In this document: piece after piece, positions 42,060 to 52,748 of the stretch | How the letters are laid out: the number at the start of each line of letters is the position of its first letter | How positions within the stretch are numbered: the stretch's first letter is position 1 | Assembly (NCBI GenBank): GCA_037447655.1 | Contig: JBBHKE010002306.1 | Coordinates: forward strand, 62,001-126,000 | DNA length: 64,000 nt | Source: Zygnema cylindricum | Lineage: Eukaryota; Streptophyta; Zygnematophyceae; Zygnematales; Zygnemataceae | Direction: 5' to 3' | Position numbers and translations under genes: made by a program | Notes under the pieces: generated by a model | Seen by the model: only the letters and a program-made list of their open reading frames with translations | Told to the model about the DNA's origin: nothing | Databases searched by the model: none

Positions 42060-42250
42060 GAAATGGGCCGCCTAGGCAAGGAAATTAGGGCAAGGGAGGG
42101 GAGAGGAGTGATGGGGAGGGGAGGGGAGGGTAATGAGAGAGAATGGGGGGAGAGGAAAAAACGGGAAGTGATAGAGAAAAAAGACAAAAAGAGATGGAAA
42201 GTGGAAATGGAAAGGCGGAGAGGGAGAGGAATTACTGAATTTCAAATCGA
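42060..42250. other. Purine-rich tract
   Basis: G/A-rich plus strand (GGGAGGGGAGGGGAGGG and neighbours). Open frames here are compositional. Confidence 0.6.
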
Positions 42251-42404
42251 TGGTCGGTACGGCTCTCCAAGAAAAGACAAACTTTGATACGATATACTAT
42301 GATATGTTATATTATATATAGTATCATAAGGAGGTATCACATAACAAAATAATAACATAATAATATCATCAGGAAGTTCAAATCCCGCCTCCAAGATACA
42401 TTTT

Positions 42405-44075
42405 GGAAACACATTTTCTCCTACAAAATTTGTTCTCTACTTTCCCGATTTATCTAATTTCTGCGTTTCCTTTTTTTTCTATATTTTCCCGATTCTCCGT
42501 TTTCTGCGTTTTCTTTTTTGTCTCTACTTTCCTGATTTCTCCAATTTCTGCATTTCTCTTTTTTTCTCCACTTTCACGATTTCTCCGATTTCTGCGTTCT
42601 GCTTTTATTTCTCTACTTTTCCAATTTCTCCGTTTTCCGCGTCTTCATTTTTTTCTCTACTTTCCCAATTTCCCCGTTTTCTGCGTTTTCTTTCTTTTCT
42701 CTTCTTTCCGATTTCTCTGTTTTCTGCGTTTTTTTCTTTTCTCTACTTTCCCATTTTCTCCATTTTTTGCATTTTCTTTTTTTTTCTACTTTCCCATTTT
42801 CTCCCTTTTCAGAGTTTTCTAATTCGTCTCTACTTTCCCGATTTCTCCGTTTTCTGCGTTTTCTTTTCTTTCTTTACTTTCCCGATTTCTCCTTTTTTTG
42901 CGATTTTTTTTGTTTCTCTATTTTACCGATTTCTCCATTTTCTGCGTTTTGTTTTTTTTCTTTACTTTCCCATGTTCTCTGTTTTCTGCATTTTCGTCTT
43001 TTTAATTTATTTTCCCAATTTCTCCGTTTTTTGCTTTTGATATTTTTTTCCCTACTTTCCCGATTTCACTGTTTTCTGTGTTTTCTTCTTTGTCGCTACT
43101 TTCCCATTTTCTACGCTTTATGCGTTTCCTTCTTTGTCTCTACTTTCCCATTTTTTCCATTTTCTGCGTTTACTTTTTTGTCTCTACTTTCCCATCTTCT
43201 CCGTTTTCAGCGTTTCCTTCTTTGTTCTACTTTCCCGATTTCTCCATTTTCTGTGTTCCTCTTTGTCTCTACTTTCCCGATTTCTCCGTTTTCTGCGTTA
43301 TCTTTTTTTTTTCTACTTTCTCGATTTCTCCGATTTCTGCATTTTCTCTTATTTCTCTACTTTCCCGATTTCTCTTTTTTCTGCGTTTTCTTTTATTTTT
43401 CTCTTTTCCCATAGTCTCTTTTTTCTGCGTTTTTTTCTTAGTCTCTACTTTCCTATTTTCTACTTTCTCTGCGTTTCCTTCTTTGTCTCTACTTTCCCAT
43501 TTTCTCCGTTTCTAGCGTTTGATTTTCTTTCCATACTTTTCCGATTTCACCGTTTTCTGCGTTTTCTTTTTTTTCTTTACTCTCCCATTTTCTCCGTTTT
43601 CTGCGTTGTCTTCTTTGTTCTACTTCCTGATTTCTCTGTTTTATGCGTTTTCTACTTTGTCTCTACTTTCTTGATTTCTTTGTTTTCCGCGTTTTCTTAT
43701 TTTTCTCTAATTTCCCATTTTCTCCGTTTTCTGCGTTTTCTTATTTTTCTCTAATTTCCCATTTTCTCCGTTTTTTGCGTTTTCTACTTTGTCTCTACTT
43801 TCCCGATTTCTCCGTTTTCTGTGTTTTCTACTTTGTCTATACTTTCCCGATTTCTCCGTTTTCTGCGTTTCCTTTCTTTGTCTCTACTTTCCCATTTTCC
43901 CGTTTTTTTTTCTCTACTTTCTCGACTTCTGTTTTCTGTGTTTTCTTCTTTTTTCTCTACTTTCCCATTTTCTCCATTTTTTGCGTTTTGTTTCTTTTCT
44001 CAGTTTCCCCACCTTCTCCATTTTCTGCGTTTCTTTTTTTTCTCTACTTTCCCATTTTCTCCGTTTTCCGCGGCT
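42405..44075. repeat. 44-bp minisatellite, about 37 degenerate units
   Basis: The unit reads roughly CTCTACTTTCCCGATTTCTC then CGTTTTCTGCGTTTTCTTTTT. The word CTACTTTCCC recurs every 44 bp (for example 43096, 43140, 43184). Strand composition is almost all pyrimidine. The long Leu/Phe/Ser reading frames through it are artefacts of the repeat; all three plus-strand frames stay open over long distances. Confidence 0.9.
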
Positions 44076-44089
44076 GTTTTACCCCTTAC

Positions 44090-45200
44090 TATTTGGATTT
44101 CTGTTTTCCTAATTTTTGGTTTAAGGAGCGATTGTTTTGGGAAATTGGTTTCGGTTTTTGAAAAATCTCTACTATTGAGGGTAAACCTCTTCAGGATGAA
44201 AGTTTATAAAAGTAATTAAGGTTTTGCAGCACTGAAGACCCAAAAAAAAACTTTAAAGGGGAAACTTAAAAAACGATAAGTTTTGAAAGTCCATTTGCAG
44301 CAATCTTGATGGTAAAAAATAGGATTTTCAGAATATTTGGTAGTGTATAGAGTTTTCACATGCTTTTAAGGTTTTATTTATGGTAGAGTGTTTAAAAGGT
44401 TTAAGGGTTCCAGAGAATTTTAGGGTTAGAAGATATTAGATTTTTTATAATTAAAAGTTTATAGATATTTAGGGTTGAGTGTTTAGGGTTTGTAAAACTT
44501 TTCGGGGAAAAGAGACAAGGAGCACCCGAGTTTCGACATGCGAAAATTGATGAAGAGTGGGGGAGGGAGTAAGGGAGAGAGAGAGGAGGAAGGAGGGAGA
44601 GAGCACGGAGAGAGGGCGAGGGGGGAGAATGAGGGTACAGTGGTGAAGGGCGAAAGGGGAAAAGGGTGACGAAGTGGGAGGGTGGGGGCAAGGGATTTGG
44701 GGAGAGGGAGACAGGTAGAGCGAGAGAGGGAGAGAAGGGGGGAGACAGAAGGAAAGGGGGAACGGGAGGTAGGAGGCAGAGGAAGGAAGGGCAAGAGAGA
44801 GGACGGGGGAGAAGGTAATTAAAATTCACTGCTATATGGACAATATTTACAGATAATTATGATTTTTTAGAATGCGAATATCATAAAGGCTATGAAATAT
44901 TTTAGTTTAAGCTTTGAACTGATTTTAGACTAAACAAAAAACGTGATTACCTCAATAAAGGAGTCGATAGTATCGGTAAAAGCGGTAAATCAAGGTCCAC
45001 CGGTTAAAGTTACTTTCTGCAAATATACAAAAACTTAAATCGATAAATAAATAAAGAACTCAAAAACTAGCGAATAAACAAAACCTATACTGAAAAAATT
45101 ACTATTAACTGCCGTACCTCAGGCAAAGCAAAAGAAAAAAATGGGGTTTTCAGATTCAGGCTACCACAAAATTACCAAATTCTGACACGACAAAGCTGAA
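44090..45200. other. Non-coding stretch with purine-rich block
   Basis: 44540-44815 is nearly pure purine (GAGAGAGAGGAGGAAGGAGG and similar). The flanks are AT-rich. Short TTTAGGG phrases occur (44476) without forming an array. No gene supported. Confidence 0.5.
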
Positions 45201-45205
45201 AAATT

Positions 45206-45390
45206 TTAGAGTAAAAACTTTTCAAAAAATGGGGAAAGTTTTGGTAAGTTTTGGCAATGTACTTCAACAAAATTTCTTCCCTCGACAACCATAGTCGCGA
45301 CAAAAAGGCGATTTGAAGTTAGAGTTCCGGTTTCGTCAGAATACAAAATATCGCCTCCCGCAATCTTTTTTTTAAGGGGTAATTTTTTTT
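45206..45390 (-). pseudogene. P-type ATPase-like relic around the phosphorylation motif
   Basis: The minus-strand frame reads AGGDILYSDETGTLTSNRLF and continues VATMVVEGRNFVEVHCQNLP. This matches the signature of P-type ion pumps, in which the Asp of DKTGTLT is phosphorylated during transport. Here Lys is replaced by Glu (DETGTLT), which would be expected to harm activity. The similarity covers only about 45 residues; upstream on the minus strand the frame runs into an A-rich tandem repeat, and no other P-type motifs were found nearby. It could be one decayed exon of a pump gene or a captured fragment. Confidence 0.45.
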
Positions 45391-45419
45391 GGGATTGCGA
45401 CAGATCCCTGCTACGGAGA

Positions 45420-45565
45420 AGAAAAAAAATACACGAAAAAAATACACAAAAATAAAAAAGATACACAAAAATAAAAAAATACACAAAAATAAAAAAATAC
45501 ACAAAAATAAAAAAATACACAAAAACAAAAAATACCCAAAAATAAAAAATACACAAAAAAATGGT
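45420..45565. repeat. A-rich tandem repeat (16-17 bp unit)
   Basis: AAATACACAAAAATAAAA repeated about seven times. Confidence 0.85.
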
Positions 45566-45839
45566 TAATGGGGAAATGGTTAATGAAAAGGGAGAGAGAT
45601 TGAAGGTGGTTAAAAAAAAGGGGCGGAAAGAGAGCGTAAAGAGAACAAATTTCTGAAAAAATTTCAAAAACAGAGAAACCTTAAAAATGAAAATTGACAT
45701 TTGGAGATTTTGAATTCGAAAACAAATGCAGCTCTCGCGAATTCTTTATCGAGGTTTTCGGAGTCTTTAAAATTTTGGCTTTTCTCGGGCTTTCAGAATT
45801 TTTATTGTAAACAAATAATTATTCCATAATCGAATCTCC

Positions 45840-46600
45840 TCCTGGGTTTGAGAGTTTTAGGGTTTTAGGGGGTAGAGGGAGAGAAATAAGGGGGGTAGAG
45901 GGAGAGAAGGTTTGCAGGCTCTCCTCAGAGTTTCCCTCCACTTTCCTTCAATTTTTTCAATCATTTTTTCATTTTTTCTCTCGAGTTTCTTTCAAAAAAC
46001 CAGAAAAAAAACTTAAAAACAAACCCTAGAAGACCCTGAAATAACCCATAAAACCTTTAAAAAACCCCATAAAAACCTTTAAAAAACCCCATAAAAACCT
46101 TAAAAAAACCCCATAAAAACCTTAAAAAAACCCCATAAAAACCTTAAAAAACCTCAAAATGACCCTAAAAAAAATTCCCTGAAAAACACCATACACCTTT
46201 CAATTTTGTTACCACATATAACAATTACAAATAATAATACACGAAAAAAAGAAAAAGTGGGCAAAAAAATAAAAAACGAAGAAAAATCAGAAAAACCCAA
46301 AGAAAACACAAAATAATCAGAAAAAAAAATCCTCTCCCTCTCCCTCTCCCGGACTAAACCCCATTTGATCCCATTTTCCCCCCATTTACCCCCCATATAC
46401 CCCCCTATACCCCCACTACCCCCCTATCCCCTCCTATCCCCCCCTATCCCCCTACCCCCCTTACCCCCCAAAGGGTATTTAGGGCCACCCTCTTCCCCCC
46501 CATTTCTGGTGGCACCTCCTCAGAGCCTGGGGTGTAGGGGGTAGAGGGAGAGAAATAGGGGGGGGTAGAGGGAGAGAAATGAGGTAAAATTTGAAGAATA
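45840..46600. repeat. Block of short tandem repeats
   Basis: Contains GGGGTAGAGGGAGAGAAATA in tandem pairs at about 45868-45907 and again at 46541-46582; a 21-22-bp array (CCCCATAAAAACCTTAAAA-type) at 46036-46150; and a C-rich run of ACCCCCCTATCCCC type at 46375-46470. The repeated pair suggests that a longer segment was duplicated or that the same unit expanded twice. No gene supported. Confidence 0.7.
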
Positions 46601-46965
46601 AAATGTGTGAAAAGGGAGGGAAAGTATTTGTGGCTTTTTGGTATTTTTTGGAATTTTTTTGGATTTTTTTTTTTTTTTTCTCTGTAAGATCCGAGAGAGG
46701 TCATAACGGGGGGAAAGAGAGAGAAGGGGAGAGAGGGGGGAGGGGGGAAGGAGAGGGAGAGAAAAATAGAGTGGAGTTGTAGAGATTGGAAGGGACAAAA
46801 GAGAAAATTGGAAGTCTGTGAAAATCCATCTGAATTTCCGTACATCTCTGACCGTACGGACCCTAAATTCCCTTTCTGGTCAATCCGTACAATACGGCGC
46901 AGAGCCGCTGGTGCGATCGTTTATTCCGTACATCATGTTCCGTACAACCCTGGACAAACCCTTCA

Positions 46966-47277
46966 AAGCATAGTTCAAAAGTAGGTGAAGGTAGGCCCAT
47001 ACAATATGCCTATTGTACGCAAAACATACAATATGACCTTAAGACCCATATTGTATTCGGACCTATTCGGACCAATTAAAACATTCGGACCAAATATTGG
47101 ACTAATTAAAACATTTGGACCAATAAAAAAATTTTACACCGTCAGATTCGGACGATCGGACGGTCGCTGATCAAAGTAGCGATCTAAGAAGATCACATGA
47201 AAAGCCCATAACACAACTTACGAAAAAGGCGCCGACCAAAGGTCTACCATAAAAACGCCTACTTTTGAACTATGCTT
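46966..47277. mobile_element. MITE-like element M1
   Basis: A 20-bp terminal inverted repeat, AAGCATAGTTCAAAAGTAGG (46966-46985), is exact at 47258-47277. The total is 312 bp with no coding capacity. A diverged inverted copy lies at 121-460. Its right end touches M2. Confidence 0.65.
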
Positions 47278-47280
47278 CCA

Positions 47281-47484
47281 AGTACACCGCCAATCGCTAT
47301 TAGAGTATATAACGCCAATTCGGTGCCCTTAAAAAAAAAAAAAAAACCTGAAATACAATTAATAACGCTATTTAAGTACGTGGACCATAATCTGCCACGT
47401 CTCAGGTACTAAATTAGAATCAATAACGCTAATTTTTTTTTGACGCTATTTAATCCTTGACTCTAATAGCGATTGGTGGTGTAC
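47281..47484. mobile_element. MITE-like element M2
   Basis: GTACACCGCCAATCGCTATT at the left end (to 47306) faces AATAGCGATTGGTGGTGTAC at the right end (47459-47484); these inverted repeats are about 25 bp with one small difference. The total is about 204 bp with an A-run inside. It is adjacent to M1. Confidence 0.65.
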
Positions 47485-47549
47485 AGTACACCGCGAATCG
47501 TACCATCTTTGAATACGACTTGCACCTTATTTGTATAACGTTTCATTAA

Positions 47550-47633
47550 GACCTAACTGATAAGGCGTACGGCTACGCCGTTTGTTGATCATCTGGAGGT
47601 CTTAGGATTAAATCCTAATCTTGGCAACTTTTT
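47550..47633 (+). other. tRNA-like Pol III-type unit, antisense in the C3 LTR
   Basis: Plus strand: A-box-like CTAACTGATAAGGC (47553), a small hairpin GGCGTACGGCTACGCC, B-box-like AGGATTAAATCC (about 47604) and TTTTT at 47629-47633. Confidence 0.5.
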
Positions 47634-47805
47634 GCAAAGACTTATGCCTCTTGTTGCCTTTGTTTATCTTCTTGACTACTTAAGGAAACCATGGCTCTTT
47701 TTGAGTCCTTAGTGACTAGGACAAGTGTGAGGACTTAAAAAGTTTCATAGACATACTAACAAAAGACAAAAAATAGGATTTACCATTTTCAACGCTCTCT
47801 TTATT

Positions 47806-49390
47806 TTCTAATCTATCTTTTGCTTCAGTCCACACTTCTCCCTACCAAATATCAATTTGGGAGAAGGAACCGGCTTAGTCATCATATCTGCTACCATTTC
47901 TCCATCCGGTCTATATTCCAAACTTATTATTTTATTCTCAACCTTCTCTCTAACAAAGTTTAATCGGATATCCATATGCTTTCCTTTAAACTGATGCTTT
48001 GGGTTTGCTGCAATTGCAATTGCAGCTTGATTATCACAAAATATTTTTTGCACTCTATTTTTCATATAGCCAAGTTCTTCAAAGCAATGATTTCACCCAC
48101 ATCAATTGTTTCACAGCCGAACAAGAGGAGATTGGTGGATTGAGCAATCACCTTTTGTTGCTTGCTGCTCCAACAACAAGCCCCATTCCCAACATACAAC
48201 GCATACCCAGAAGTACACCTCTTTATTAAAGCATCCCCATAACAGGTATCACTCCAAGTGATGATGTCAGTATTATCCCCTCCCAAATGCAACCACACAT
48301 TTCTCGTTCATATGAAGTACCGCATCACTCTCTTTGCCGCTTCCCAATCTTTCTTCCTATAATCGTTCAAACTCCTAATAAATATTCCTACAACTGTTGC
48401 TATATCAGGACGGGTATAGTTCATAAAGTATATCGAACTAGCGACAACTTGTCTACACGGAATATTTTGCATAAACTTCCTTTCCTGCGCTCTTAACTCA
48501 TTATTCAAGATCACAATTCCCCCTTCTAAACTCCCCTTGTTTCCCTTAATTAAATCAATTAGAGTTGTACAATTATTTGCTTTATCCATTTGAAAATTTT
48601 CAAGCATATTTCTGATTGCTTCTTTTTGAGTTATTCTAAATATTATTTTCTCTTTATCCCTCTCCATCTAAATTTCCAAAATGTACTTTGCCTCTCCCAA
48701 GTTTTTTATTTCAAATCTACTCTTTAGATCCTTTTTCGATCCATTAAATTTCTCCATTGATTTACTCAAAACAAGCAAATGATCAACATAGATGGCATTG
48801 AAAATCATACCTTCCTCATCCTCAAATAGATAGATGGAATGATCCTAACTTATTCACATATATCCCAAAATCGTCAAAAACTCGTCCAGTTTCTTGTTTC
48901 ATTGGCGTGGAGCTTGTTTTAGTCCATAAAGAGACTTTATCAATCAACATACCTTACTTTCTTCTCGTTTCTCCATAAATCCTTCTGGCTATCGCATGAA
49001 GATCTCTTCTTCTAATTCTCCGTGTAAGAAAGCAGTTTTGATGTCTATCTGGTGCACTTCTATGTCTTCTGCTGCCGCAAGACTAAGTAGAATCTGGACA
49101 GAGGGAAATCTAACAACCGGAGCAAAGGTCTCCTCATCATGGATTCCCTCCTTCTGTGTGAACCCCTTTGCCACTAATCTAGCCTTATATTGCTTGATAA
49201 TGTTATCCGAATTTAGTTTCAACTTAAATACCAACTTGCATACTATCGACTTTCTATCCCGAGGACAATCCACCAGCTTCCATGTGTATGCTTCTATAAT
49301 GGAAGCCATCTCATCATTAATGGTTGTCATCCATGTACTAGGTTTTGGACTATAAATTGCTTCCCAGTAACTTTGGGGTTTGCTCAAATG
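47806..49390 (-). pseudogene. C3 reverse transcriptase and RNase H
   Basis: RT frame 48989-49387: LVDCPRDRKSIVCKLVFK, YKARLVAKGFTQKEGIHDEE and IDIKTAFLHGELEEEIFMR. Then a broken stretch in which the active-site segment lies among stops (48670-48985). 48308-48667: ITQKEAIRNMLENFQMDKAN and PCRQVVASSIYFMNYTRPDI. RNase H: WSDTCYGDALIKRCTSGYAL (48062-48298), a frameshift that removes the MEAEY block, and CDNQAAIAIAANPKHQ, HMDIRLNFVREKVE and DMMTKPVPSPK (47808-48065). Clearly the same family as C1, C2, C4 and C5. Confidence 0.8.
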
Positions 49391-49409
49391 TGATAGCTTA
49401 ATTACCTTG

Positions 49410-50800
49410 TTGTTTACTTGTCTCTCTTGAAGTCTCTTGCTGCTTCTCCTTCCTCCTTCAAAATCTCATGCTGGAATAGAGGGTAATCTCGGATTTCTCC
49501 GAACGACTTGATCATTTTCCCTATACGTGGAGTCCATCTCCGGACGTTCATCATCCATTTCCGATTTTTCGTCGTTTTCTTCCTCAGTTTGAACAGGAAG
49601 CTTTGAATCCAAGAGAGGGTCACTCTAGGTAATTTTTTTCTCTTCCTCTGCAAGGTCAGGCTGAACCGGAGTTCGGTTAGAAAAATCTGAATCTAACTCA
49701 TTTTCGGATTCAATTCTAATTCTAACCTGTTTAGTGTATTTAAAGGGATCTATGGACTTTCCTTCATCCATGACTACCAAGTGTTTTACTAGAATGATGT
49801 CGTCTCTTCCAAGATCATAAACCCTATATCCCTTTACATTTTCATCATACCTAAGTAGGTATCCTAGCTTTCCCCTTACATCAAACTTCCAATCAGATTT
49901 TTTTGTGTTTAGACTAAACACTTGACTTCCAAACACCTTTAAGCGTGAAATATTAGGTTTTCTCCCGGTCAATCTTTCATAAGGTGTTTATCCTTTTACG
50001 GCAAAGGTAAGGACTCTATTTTTGAGATAGTTAGCACAATTCATAGCTTCTGCCCAAAAACTTTTTCTTATCATTTTATCCAACAACATACTACTGGCAC
50101 TATCACTTAACGTCCGATTTAGTGTCTTAGCTACACCGTTTTGTTCTGGGTTCTCTGGAGTAGTCTTTTGGTGTTGAACCCCTTCCTCTTTCAAAGAATT
50201 CTCAAACTCATTAGAGGTGTATTCCTCCCCATTATCACTCCTCACTCTCTTTATAAGTGTCTCATGAAGCTTCTCACTCCATGCTTTATACTCTTTAAAG
50301 TAAGCCGAAGCCTTAGATTTTTTTTTCAAAAAATAGACTCTAGAGTATCTAGACCAATCATCAGTGATACTAAGTATAAATCTTTTTCCTCCAACTGATG
50401 GCACTTTGGCCGGTCCCCATATGTCAATATGAACTAGATCTAGGACCTTTTCACATTTATATATTGCGGTTTTTGGGAAAGGCAATCTGTGGGCCTTACG
50501 TTGAGCTCATCAACTACAGTTATCCAAGGTCTTGTTATCTCCGAAATAAATTCCCTGAACTACACCCATTTTCTTCATTTGTTTTAATCTATCTAGATGC
50601 ACATGACCCAATCTTTTATGCCACATCATCAAATCACTTACACTAGCATAGTAAACTCTCTTCTTTTTATTGCTCGAATTCAACCTAAACATTCCTTGGC
50701 TACCTTTTTCAGCTATGAAATGCATTTTTTTTTCATAGCTACCAACAAAGACTCTTTTGTTAGTACTAATCCCAAAACCCTTATCATCTAAGACCTTAAG
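49410..50800 (-). pseudogene. C3 integrase
   Basis: LMMWHKRLGHVHLDRLKQMKK (50510-50725), a break at the CxxC, then MPFPKTAIYKCEKVLDLVHI with the first Asp intact in VHIDIWGPAKVPS, DDWSRYSRVYFLKKKSKA, SDNGEEYTSNEF, NPEQNGVAKTLNRTL (49988-50485). The catalytic Glu position reads VAKTLNR instead of VAERLNR, so Glu appears to be lost. The C-terminal part KPNISRLKVFGSQVFSLNT and GYRVYDLGRDDIILVKHLVV follows at 49625-49972. Confidence 0.8.
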
Positions 50801-50910
50801 GCAGTCATGGCTTTCTCTGAGTCATTAGTGACTACGACAAGTGTGAGGACTTCAAAATTTTCACAGAAACACTAACAAAAGACAGAAAAATGAAAATACC
50901 TTTTTCAATA

Positions 50911-51412
50911 ATCGTCACTGTACCAACACCTAGACTTCCTCGTGACTGAACCAGCGACTAGACTGTCTTCACTTTACCAGCAATGAGACTTCATCGTCGC
51001 TGAACCGTCGAGCAGACTATCATCACCATACTATCGACTTGACTTCGTTGTCGCTAAACAAGCAAGCAGACTGTCGTCACTTACCAGCGACCAAACTTCC
51101 TCCTCGCAAAACCAACAAGCTGATTGTCGTCTTTGTACGAGCAACCAGACTTCCTCCTTGCAGAACCAGCTTACAGGCTGTTGTCACGGTACCAGCGACC
51201 AGCGACCAGACTTCCTCGTCGCTGAACCAATGAGCAGTTTTTGGTCATTGTACCATTGACTATACTTCCTCATTGCAGAACAAGCGCGTAGACTGTCCTC
51301 AGTGTACTAACGACTAGACTTCGCAGAAGCAAAGAGCAGACTGTCGTCACTGTACAAGCGACCATACTTCCTCGTCGTTGAACCAACGAGCTGATTGTCG
51401 TCACTGTGTTGA
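50911..51412. repeat. 54-bp minisatellite, about nine units
   Basis: Unit of the form CGTCACTGTACCAGCGACC, AGACTTCCTCGTCGCTGAAC, CAACGAGCAGACTGT. Units are diverged and vary from 48 to 61 bp. The array starts at the C3 LTR edge and ends exactly where the next LTR start (TGTTGATATT) begins. Confidence 0.85.
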
Positions 51413-51594
51413 TATTTGTGTATTTTCTAAGTCATTATTAGGATAGAAAAAGAGTAGAGGCAGTTTCCCTCTAGCTTCTTATCCAGCCTTTAGTGACTAC
51501 AACAAGCGTGGGGGCTTGGAGAAGGGAGTTAGAGGTAGACTGCTTTTGATTTTATTCTATCTTTACACTGACATAGAAAATACACAAATATCAA
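51413..51594. repeat. Foldback made of two LTR starts facing each other
   Basis: TGTTGATATTTGTGTATTTT at 51413 is mirrored by its reverse complement ending at 51594. Both sides carry the LTR hairpin (AGAGGCAG and AGAGGTAG) and the right side the TAGTGACTACAACAAG phrase, so each half is the first 80-105 bases of a C/N-type LTR. The right half is the remains of the N1 3' LTR. Confidence 0.75.
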
Positions 51595-52748
51595 CACTCC
51601 CTTTATTTTCTAGTCTATTTTCCTCTCAGCTCACATACAAAAACAAAGAAAATCAAAACATTTTTTTTTTCTTTTCCTCTTATAAAACTTTAAGTGAATA
51701 CCCTCGTGTTTAAAGAAATGTATTAGATGAGCCAAAATACACATTTCATCTTGTTGATCACACATTTCATTTTTTATGTTGCTTTTTATAAACCGAGCTC
51801 TTGGAGGAAGGATTTTATCCACCTCATCGCTTTTTCATCCGAGCAAAATACAAAATCCCTGTTGTAGTTCAAACTGCCAACCCCATCCTTAATTTGCATT
51901 ACATACCCAAATGCTAACCCTTTTACAAGCACACCTTCAAAGATGGCATCACTCTTATTAGTGATGTCAAAACCATAACCCCCCAAATTTATCGTTAAAT
52001 CAAGAGTCCCCACTAAGTTTCTCATAAAATCTACATCTTCCGAACTCATATTTTTATTCCTGTTAATTACCCCATTTACTAAACTTTCCTCACTCTCTTC
52101 CATGGAATTCTTTCCACTATCAATTCTATTTTAATTCCCAAAAAATATTTCTCCTCCCCTAAACCTTTCATCAAATATTCCTCTTCTCCCCTATCCTTTG
52201 GAGCCCCCCTCCCCCTAGATTCACTTCTCCCCTTTCCTCGGAATCCGTTGAAGTCTCCCTTTCTAACCAATTTTTGTTTCCAAAATATATATGAAGTTAT
52301 CCTCATTATTTTATTTTTTCCTTTTTCAATTACAAATCCTAGATCTGAATTTTGCATTTCTAAGCCATACACTCTACACTCCTTGACATCCTCAAGTACC
52401 TCCTCTCTCTTTACTTCCCTAATACCTCCTAAAGCACAGTGTTGTTTTCGTGGAATTTCTATGTGTTTTTCTCTCTTCCCCATTCTACCGATGTGAAAAA
52501 ACTCCAAAATATCTTCATCCTATTTCTCTTCTTCCCCTTCTTCCTCCTCTTTCACATTCCAACTTTTAATTTCTTCCAGACAAGGACACTTCTCCATATA
52601 GTGACCGGGTTCCCTACAAAAGAAGCATACCCATTTTTTCAAAGCTCCCATTTCTTTTCCTCTCCCTCTCTTTCTACCAAAGTTCCGATAAGGTTTACCT
52701 CTGTCTTTCTTCCTCTTATCAAACTTCCGCCAGTCATAATCATTCCTT
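51595..52748 (-). mobile_element. Condensed copia derivative N1
   Basis: Minus strand. A purine tract (51595-51611) lies next to the LTR remains. Upstream are fragments of copia gag-pol without catalytic cores: a basic arginine-rich start, an intact zinc knuckle CFFCREPGHYMEKC (52590-52640), IPRKQHCALGGIREV (protease-proximal phrase without the DSG), DVKECRVYGLEMQ (integrase C-terminal phrase), EEEYLMKGLGEEKYFLGIKI (RT phrase) and GYGFDITNKSDAIFEGVLVK with AMRWIKSFLQELG (RNase H phrase). Frames are 52079-52507 and 51786-52103. The 5' end is cut by the C5 LTR. Nucleotide similarity to N2 is high over 26319-26700. Confidence 0.65.

Larger units (their letters stand above)
47495..50910 (-). mobile_element. 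Copia element C3, internally deleted
   Basis: Minus strand: a truncated 3' LTR (about 47495-47794), RNase H, RT and integrase, then an abrupt junction at about 50800 to the first 110 bases of a 5' LTR (50800-50910). Gag, protease and most of the 5' LTR are missing. Both LTR starts have lost the TG (CGTTGAAAA and TATTGAAAA). Confidence 0.75.

Noticed and set aside
42403-44219. Several overlapping ORFs of 107-215 codons rich in Leu, Phe, Ser
   Set aside because: They run through the 44-bp pyrimidine minisatellite in all three frames; the open frames follow from composition, not coding.
44401-44829. Pro/Ser/Leu-rich minus-strand ORFs
   Set aside because: They translate a purine tract; low-complexity artefact.
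45850-45875. Telomere-like repeats (TTTTAGGG)
   Set aside because: Only two copies within GA-rich sequence; no array.
50911-51412. CRISPR-like array
   Set aside because: The 54-bp repeats are contiguous and diverged with no unique spacers, in a eukaryotic retrotransposon setting.
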